The notes under the pieces were generated by a model, which made no database searches, was not told where the DNA came from, and saw only the letters and a program-made list of their open reading frames with translations. Shown here piece by piece: positions 60,001 through 64,000 of a stretch of 64,000 nt of DNA (position 1 is its first letter; the number at the start of each line of letters is the position of its first letter). The position numbers were made by a program, and so were the translations under genes. Source of the DNA: Zygnema cylindricum (taxonomy: Eukaryota > Streptophyta > Zygnematophyceae > Zygnematales > Zygnemataceae). Location: NCBI GenBank assembly GCA_037447655.1, contig JBBHKE010000308.1:144812-208811 (forward strand). Direction: 5' to 3'.

Positions 60001-60422
60001 AAAAGAGATGTCTCAGACGGAGGCTTTGGCAGCGGTTTTGGCGGCTGGAATTCCCCGGGAAAGATATCGGCCAATGGAGGGACAGCTTCTCCCGCAGTGC
60101 TCTGACACGTGGCCTCCCGCTTTCTCCACGGCCGCTCGGTTAAGGGTGCAGAAAAACCGGAGTATAACCGTTTGACTCCGCAGATACCGCCGCACTTGGC
60201 GGTATCGTCCGTACGACCAAAAAGCAGCTTCGCGCCAGGACTGTGGCGAGTGGACAAGGAGAAGATGAGCGGCTGGCGAACAGGCCACGTGTGAGTCGGA
60301 AAGCGGCAGCGGCCGGTAGGGTTGACGGCCGGAGTGTGAGCGGGACGGCAGAAAATGTCGGGAGCGTCAGTCTGAGAGAGGCGGCCATGGCGTCCCGAAG
60401 GCAGGCGCGACGACGTCAACAT
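48032..60422 (-). CDS. Atm1/ABCB7-type mitochondrial ABC half-transporter
   Basis: Probable exporter of a glutathione-linked sulfur/Fe-S species (known Atm1-family role); it would act as a dimer. Exons in reading order: 59997-60422, 59199-59336, 58757-58882, 56807-57008, 55933-56093, 55402-55473, 55039-55104, 54149-54322, 53803-53866, 53389-53500, 51929-52093, 51747-51788, 51306-51395, 50710-50778, 49971-50021, 49630-49686, 49117-49200, 48032-48463; about 840 aa. Exon 1 (ATG at 60422) is Arg/Ser-rich with few acids, like an organelle leader. Membrane-domain landmarks are [23 protein letters not shown] and [20 protein letters not shown]. The ATPase has Walker [12 protein letters not shown]-loop VVPQDT, signature [17 protein letters not shown], Walker [14 protein letters not shown] (the [11 protein letters not shown] form of Atm1) and H-loop AHRLST. 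A long acidic tail follows. Unresolved: the exon 2 acceptor; the exon 8/9 join (phase 0 to 1; a 10-nt micro-exon at 54057-54066 would fit); and exon 17, which has no GT donor. Confidence 0.88.
48508..48722. mobile_element. M3 element in ABC-gene intron 17
   Basis: GACCGTGAACCTTATTATTAG at the left and CTTTAATGAAGATTCACGGTGTAC at the right are imperfect inverted M3 ends, with TTAATTTGGGTGACAG just inside. It lies 45 bp from exon 18. Confidence 0.55.
48945..49116. repeat. Polypurine/polypyrimidine tract abutting an exon
   Basis: The plus strand is almost pure G and A (GGGAGGGAGGGAGGGGAGGG and similar) for about 170 bases. On the gene's own (minus) strand it starts directly after the codons for STIKH in exon 17 and contains no GT dinucleotide. 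Several G-runs could form G-quadruplex or triplex DNA. Confidence 0.85.
50195..50525. mobile_element. FB1-like element in ABC-gene intron 14
   Basis: GGGTATCGTATCAATCGGGTT and GCGATAACGGTTTTATCG at the left face TTACCCGATTATCGATTCTC and CCCTCGATATGAATCCCTAGTA at the right, around a T-run of about 25. Its ends are too diverged for an exact boundary. Confidence 0.5.
54057..54066 (-). other. Candidate 10-nt micro-exon of the ABC gene
   Basis: On the minus strand, AG|CAACTTGTAG|GT would add QLV plus one base. That would convert the phase of exon 8 (0) to that required by exon 9 (1) and restore the length expected between LSLPL and YRD in Atm1 proteins. The acceptor lacks a pyrimidine tract, so this is a guess. 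Confidence 0.2.
54348..54433. repeat. GTATGG hexanucleotide microsatellite
   Basis: About 14 copies of GTATGG/GTATGGC/GTATGGT-type units run from CATGGTGTATGGTATATGG to GCATGGTGTATTGG, in intron 7 just upstream of exon 8 of the ABC gene. Confidence 0.85.
54796..55003. mobile_element. M3 element in ABC-gene intron 7
   Basis: CTACACTATGAATCGCAAC at the left and GCGATTCACGGTGTAG at the right are imperfect inverted M3 ends. Inside are ACATTAATTTGGTCC and TTCTTGACGCC. It lies only 36 bp downstream of exon 7. Confidence 0.7.
56151..56262. repeat. Short tandem repeat of ACCATGGTTA
   Basis: Six variants of CCATGGTTAATCACAACCATGG-type sequence (here with drift) repeat every 15-30 bases. CCATGG is palindromic. 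It lies in intron 4 of the ABC gene, just upstream of exon 5. Confidence 0.7.
57121..57293. repeat. AAT/GATAAT microsatellite, left block
   Basis: AATAATAATA, TGATAATGATAAC and related triplets fill the block, which ends at the FB1 element. A similar block resumes on the other side at 57751. Confidence 0.8.
57294..57750. mobile_element. FB1 element in ABC-gene intron 3
   Basis: It starts CAGTGCTGTATATCGAGC and ends TTCGATATACAACACTA, inverted FB1-type ends. Subterminal CGATTATATCG, CAATATCGATATATTGCAA and GATATCGATATTTATCGAC are present. There is no gene inside. Similar triplet sequence flanks both sides (AACAATGACATTTATAATGA left, AACAATGTTGACAGTAATAATGA right). Confidence 0.75.
57751..57990. 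repeat. AAT/GAT microsatellite, right block
   Basis: GATAATAATAATAACGA, GATGATGATATTAATAAT and similar. The long open frames here are composition artefacts (Asn/Asp or Ile runs). Confidence 0.85.
59431..59653. mobile_element. M3 element with long arms in ABC-gene intron 1
   Basis: The left end CTACACCGCCAATCGTTATT and right end AATAGCGATTATCGGTGTAG are inverted. The pairing continues inward for about 90 bp in all (TTTTTTTCGCCAC, CACTTGTCGGATTGTCAA) around a short spacer, making a near-complete fold-back. Confidence 0.85.
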
Positions 60423-60581
60423 GGCAGCTGACGCGTGTCGCGGGAAAGACAAGCCTTCAGTGAAGAAATGAGAAAAGAGTGGCTCGTCGTTTGGGAAAGG
60501 CCGGGATCGTGGGTGGTGTACCGCAAATACTAAATAGGGTTTCTCAAATTTGCTAATTTGACAATGATCACTTAACCACAC

Positions 60582-61163
60582 TACGAATCGAAGTCAGCAT
60601 GTCAAGATATCGATATACCGAGAAGATCAAAACTCGTTATTCATACTTTCATAGGCAACGCCAATAAATATCGAGCGATATTCTTTTTCATATTGAAAAT
60701 ATTTTAGAGCTTCAGATTTCAAAATCAGAAATTCAGAATCATTGTCCGGCAGTACTGTACACCGCCAATCGCTATTAGCGTTGTGTACGCTAATTCCGTC
60801 CCGCTTTTATTTTTTTTATTCTCCATTAGCGTAGTTCATTCTATTTTTTTCTTTACTCTATTTAGGGTTAATTTTTTAGTACCGTACAAAATGGAAGTAC
60901 GCCATCAGTTAATTAGTGTGGGTACGGACAGTGTCAGACCGTACAAAATTGTACCTTTTAAGTGAAAAGTATAATTAATGAGTTTTAGTAGCCGCGGAGG
61001 CATGAGAATGTGCGCTCTAAAAAGGGGGTCTAATCGGGTCTAAAAAGGTTGTCAAATATCACGTTCGCACATATTCGTCCAGCAACCACGTTTCGACTAT
61101 GTGAACGTACGATTTGTGTACGATTTGTCAGATTTTGTACGAATACCTATATTAGTGTAAGCA
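60582..61163. other. Upstream of the ABC gene; decayed elements
   Basis: TCAAGATATCGATATACCGAG at 60603 looks like an FB1 fragment. TACACCGCCAATCGCTATTAG at 60757 looks like an M3-type left end with the CGCTAATTCCGTCC interior. The ABC promoter must lie in or before this stretch, but no site is recognisable. Confidence 0.4.
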
Positions 61164-61431
61164 TGTTTGCGACCAACGACCGTCAGATCGTCCAAATCTG
61201 ACGGTTTAAATATAACGTCGCTCAAAACTCACAGAAAATGATTTTTTTGTCCGTTTTTTTTTTCAAATTTAGACATGAAGTTTAATTCTCTATCGAACCA
61301 TGTGCAACTCAACCCTGTTACTATTTTATTTCATTTTGAGGCCAATACAATATGGGTCTTAATGTAGTATTGTAAAATTTACGTACAATAGGCATATTGT
61401 ATGGGTGTACGTCACCTACTTTTGAACTATG
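61164..61431. mobile_element. M2 element, one end only
   Basis: It matches 15160-15420: GATCGTCCAAATCTGACGG, CTCAAAACTCACA, TTAATTCTCTATCGA-C-ATGTGCAACTC, and the terminus CACCTACTTTTGAACTATG. The other terminus was not found, so the copy is truncated. Confidence 0.75.
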
Positions 61432-61507
61432 GTACAGACTAGGTTCCTTAAATTTTGGCCCGCGGTGTGGTTCGTGTGGACATAAGGACACAGGTTCAAA
61501 AAACGAG

Positions 61508-61735
61508 TTAGGGTATGTCCCCATGTGCTTAAGTAAGGGTTTTTTTTCGGTCGTATTGCTGTAAAACTTAGCGTCGTACTGCGTAAGTTGCATCCGTACG
61601 AAAGAATCGCAAATTTGTAGAGTACAATTTGCGTCATCCTCGAATTTAGGATGTATGAAAATTTGTCGTCTTGTGTTTTTCGACCCACTCCCACGACAAA
61701 AAAGCCCATCTTCAACCTTACGTTTAAAACACATG
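61508..61735. repeat. Dispersed repeat R5, copy 2
   Basis: GTTAGGGTATGTCCCCATGT onwards matches 33362-33590 through AATTTGCGTCATCCTCGAAT and TTCGACCCACTCCCACG. No gene is seen. Confidence 0.7.
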
Positions 61736-61959
61736 CGCGATGTCTTTTAAAACTAGGGCTTTTCTACAAACAAATAGGAACATATATTCGCGATGTGCCG
61801 TAATTCCAAAAAAATCACACGATTTCCAAAGACAAAGAAAAGTACAGAATTCGCTATGTTTTGTTCGTTTGCGTTCAAATACGACGAAGAAAAGTACACA
61901 ATTTGTTTGGATTTGTCCGTTTTCGTCCAGTACGGATTTTTTTTTTGCAGGGGTCTTCA

Positions 61960-62215
61960 AATTCCGATGTCATTTCACATCGACCGGGTAGGAGACGCAA
62001 AGGCAAAGCGCACCGTGAAACAGCACAGGCTAGAAGGCAGTACGTCTACAATGTCACAATAAGACAATGCGACGTCACACGCACTTCCAAAAAATAAAGT
62101 GCGACCACAGATTGTAGGCATTGACAACCGTCACGGGCATTGTCGACGTATATAATCGTCACACGCGTAAGTTACGATTTCGTCCTTACAAACATAGGAA
62201 CACTTGAAAATGTTG
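61960..62215. repeat. Dispersed repeat R6, copy 2
   Basis: The right part matches 38500-38655 (CGTCACGGGCATTGTCGACG, then AATCGTCACACGCGTAAGTTACG). R5 and R6 lie close together here but are separate at their other locations. Confidence 0.6.
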
Positions 62216-62940
62216 ATATTTAGGTATTTTCTAGGTCTTTACTAGATAGAAAAAGAGTAGAGGCAGTCTGCCTCTGACTCCCTTCTCCAAGCCCCCACAC
62301 TTGTTGTAGTCACTAAAGGCTGGGTAGGGTGATAGAGCCATGGCTGCCTAAAGCTTTGTAGTAGACAGGTAACAGAAAATAGATAGGTTTACCAAAAGTA
62401 TTGACGAACCCATGAATTGATACTGCAACCTGCCGTCCGTCAATATAGCCGTTAGCTTTGTCCGTTTAGTCTAGGACTAGTGCTAAGACATATGGGGTTT
62501 GATAATTATATAAATATGTACGCGTAGACAAATTCATTTAACAGCGCGAATAGATTTTTAGTACATAGAAATTGTTTAGAGTAGTACAGTTTACGCGAAA
62601 CAAATACCGCGCATTTGTTTTCGACGGCAAAACAAATACCGCGCACATATTTCGACGGGTAAGAATGAATACCGAATTTAATCGACAGCCGTGGTGCTAG
62701 CCGAGATTCCGGAATGGCCGCTTTGGCGTTTTCTGACGCCGCCACTCCGGGTGACACATGGAAATGAGCTGGAGGATTGCGGAATCTCCGGAGCGCAAGA
62801 TAACAAGTTTGGATGTGACATTTGTCACCTGTGTGGTCTTGCCGTATAGTTACCGTACAGAAAGTACTCCGGCGCTTGTACTTTTATGTACGGTACAGTC
62901 TTGTGATTGGCGCCGTACTTTAGTAGAAGGGGTTTAGAGA
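62216..62940. other. No recognisable gene
   Basis: I see nothing beyond a short repeat (CAAATACCGCGCA twice, 62601 and 62632). An LTR of the Copia element that follows may begin in this stretch, but no TG start can be fixed. Confidence 0.35.
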
Positions 62941-63352
62941 GGGAATAGGACTTAGAATATTTCTGGTAGGTAGCTGACTCTCCCAGAGAGCACCTTGTAT
63001 AAATGGCAAACTTTGGCCAGCCATAACAATCAACTCAGTTGACCAAATTCAGTGATTCTTTTTGCTGCGGACTCACGGGAACCTAAGCTACACAGGGGTG
63101 TAGTCGGTTAGAGTGTTTGCCTGCCACGGTGGCTGCATTTCTAAGGGAAAGTCAAAGTGGGTGAATGTGTCCAAATCTCATATTCTAACTTTGCATTCTG
63201 TGGTGGAACTGAGCACACAGAAAGTCTTATTTCACAAGGGTGAAGCTGTAATGGGGTTCTGATTGTCAAGGGGTCAATCATTTAGGTTTATATAAACTTG
63301 GAGTCGACACTATCTAGATTAGCTTCTTTTGATCTGCGAATTCTTTGTGGCA
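62941..63352 (+). mobile_element. Copia-type retrotransposon 5' region (LTR/leader)
   Basis: A TTGTATAAATGGC TATA-like box lies at about 62996. CAGTGATTCTTTTTGCTGCGG follows at 63050, and then a leader. The leader contains GTAGTCGGTTAGAGTGTTTG followed by CCTGCCACGGTGG, which looks like the D-arm and anticodon loop of a tRNA-Gly(GCC) in sense orientation. The relic at 13222 shares the same landmarks in the same order. No primer-binding site is obvious. Confidence 0.6.
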
Positions 63353-64000
63353 ATGGAGCCCATACAATTTCAGGTTATGGGCCCACCATCTAGGGTGCCT
63401 ATGTTTGATGGAACAGACTTCACTCATTGGGAGTTTACAATGGAGGGATTGCTTTTCGAGAAGCACTTATGGGGAATTGTTTCGTGACAAGTGAGGTGTC
63501 CGCCACCGGGCTTTGGAGGAGCTCACTATGGAGAATCATCTGGGGCTGCCCAGAAAACCAACCGGAGTTCAGATGCAACTGAAGGTGAAGGGAAAATCAT
63601 TACGGTGGAAGGGGATATAGGGGAGAAGGATAAAGGGACACCTATGGTGAGGGGAGCTAGGCTCTCGGCTACGGTTCCACTTGTGGGGGTTATAACTGAA
63701 CTAAAAATTGAAGAAAATGATAGGAATATTTGGGAATATAAAAACACTATAGCAAAACATCTCATACTTAGATATGTGTCTAAGTCTATAGCTATCACTC
63801 TTTTAAGTCTAACCAAGTCTTCAGAGATATGGGAAGCACTAATTCAGATTTATAAGAGTGATACTATACAAAGGCAGCAGTTAGTAAAACAGGAAATAGA
63901 GGCCTATGTGTATAAAGGCGGTAGTATGATAGAGTTTTGCAATGATATTGCTGCGTTATATGTTGAGCTTGCTAGTGCACGATATGTAGAATCTGAGGAG
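63353..64000 (+). pseudogene. Copia-type gag, interrupted by one in-frame TGA
   Basis: The frame starts MEPIQFQVMGPPSRVPMFDG (63353) with the usual early FDG-x-DFTHWEF motif. It meets TGA at 63485-63487 (codon 45), then stays open in the same frame to the window edge. The later part carries the Copia gag (UBN2-like) hallmarks: IWEYKNTIAKHLILRYVSKS, then LTKSSEIWEALIQIYKSD and KQEIEAYVYKGGSMIEFCND. Protease, integrase and reverse transcriptase would lie beyond 64000. The stop implies either a disabled copy, readthrough, or a sequence error. Confidence 0.8.

Noticed and set aside
1-64000. CRISPR arrays, operons or bacterial regulatory sites
   Set aside because: The tandem repeats here lack regular unique spacers, and spliced genes show the DNA is eukaryotic nuclear.

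Overview
The window looks like nuclear DNA of a green-lineage eukaryote, most likely a streptophyte (charophyte alga or early land plant). The evidence is a lipoyl synthase of the plant mitochondrial type, an O-fucosyltransferase of a plant-type family, an Atm1-type ABC half-transporter, GT-AG introns throughout, and short runs of the plant telomere-like word CCCTAAA. The species cannot be named from sequence alone. The DNA is AT-rich and very rich in repeats.

Four genes can be supported. (1) A ten-exon O-fucosyltransferase-like type II membrane protein lies on the minus strand at 4201-8876. (2) A five-exon mitochondrial lipoyl synthase lies on the plus strand at 15853-19080; it has all the expected cysteine motifs and a closed reading frame of 425 codons plus stop. 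(3) A small, well-spliced gene lies on the plus strand; its last two exons (35556-36015) encode 82 residues that I do not recognise, and its start is unresolved. (4) An Atm1/ABCB7-type half-transporter of about 18 exons lies on the minus strand at 48032-60422, with a leader-like N-terminus and an unusual acidic C-terminal tail. Lipoyl synthase needs Fe-S clusters, and Atm1-type exporters serve Fe-S/glutathione metabolism in mitochondria. That functional link is real, but nothing here shows co-regulation.

The rest is repeat-dominated. At least four families of short terminal-inverted-repeat elements recur. FB1 has ends TAGTGTTGGGTATCG and an interior full of TATCGATA/ATCGCGAT words. M2 has ends CATAGTTCAAAAGTAGG and 8-bp target duplications (hAT-like). 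M3 has ends TACACCGCGAATCG and often lies in ABC-gene introns. M4 has ends GGGTRA-STTCCATYAGG and TTA/TAA target duplications (PIF/Harbinger or Tourist-like). No transposase is visible for any of them. Other repeats are minisatellites (1-480, 20560-22320, 41600-42960), a 180-bp tandem repeat (37316-37925), a roughly 280-bp GTAC-rich repeat family (38700-45330), a large imperfect inverted repeat (23230-25150), a tRNA-like/SINE-like fragment, and the 5' end of a Copia-type retrotransposon running off the right edge, with an older relic near 13.3 kb.

The points most worth a second look are these: an ABC-transporter exon running straight into a pure polypurine/polypyrimidine tract with no GT donor; the related empty site supporting FB1 mobility; the clear TSDs of M2 and M4; the unrecognised 82-residue protein; and the single in-frame TGA in the Copia gag.
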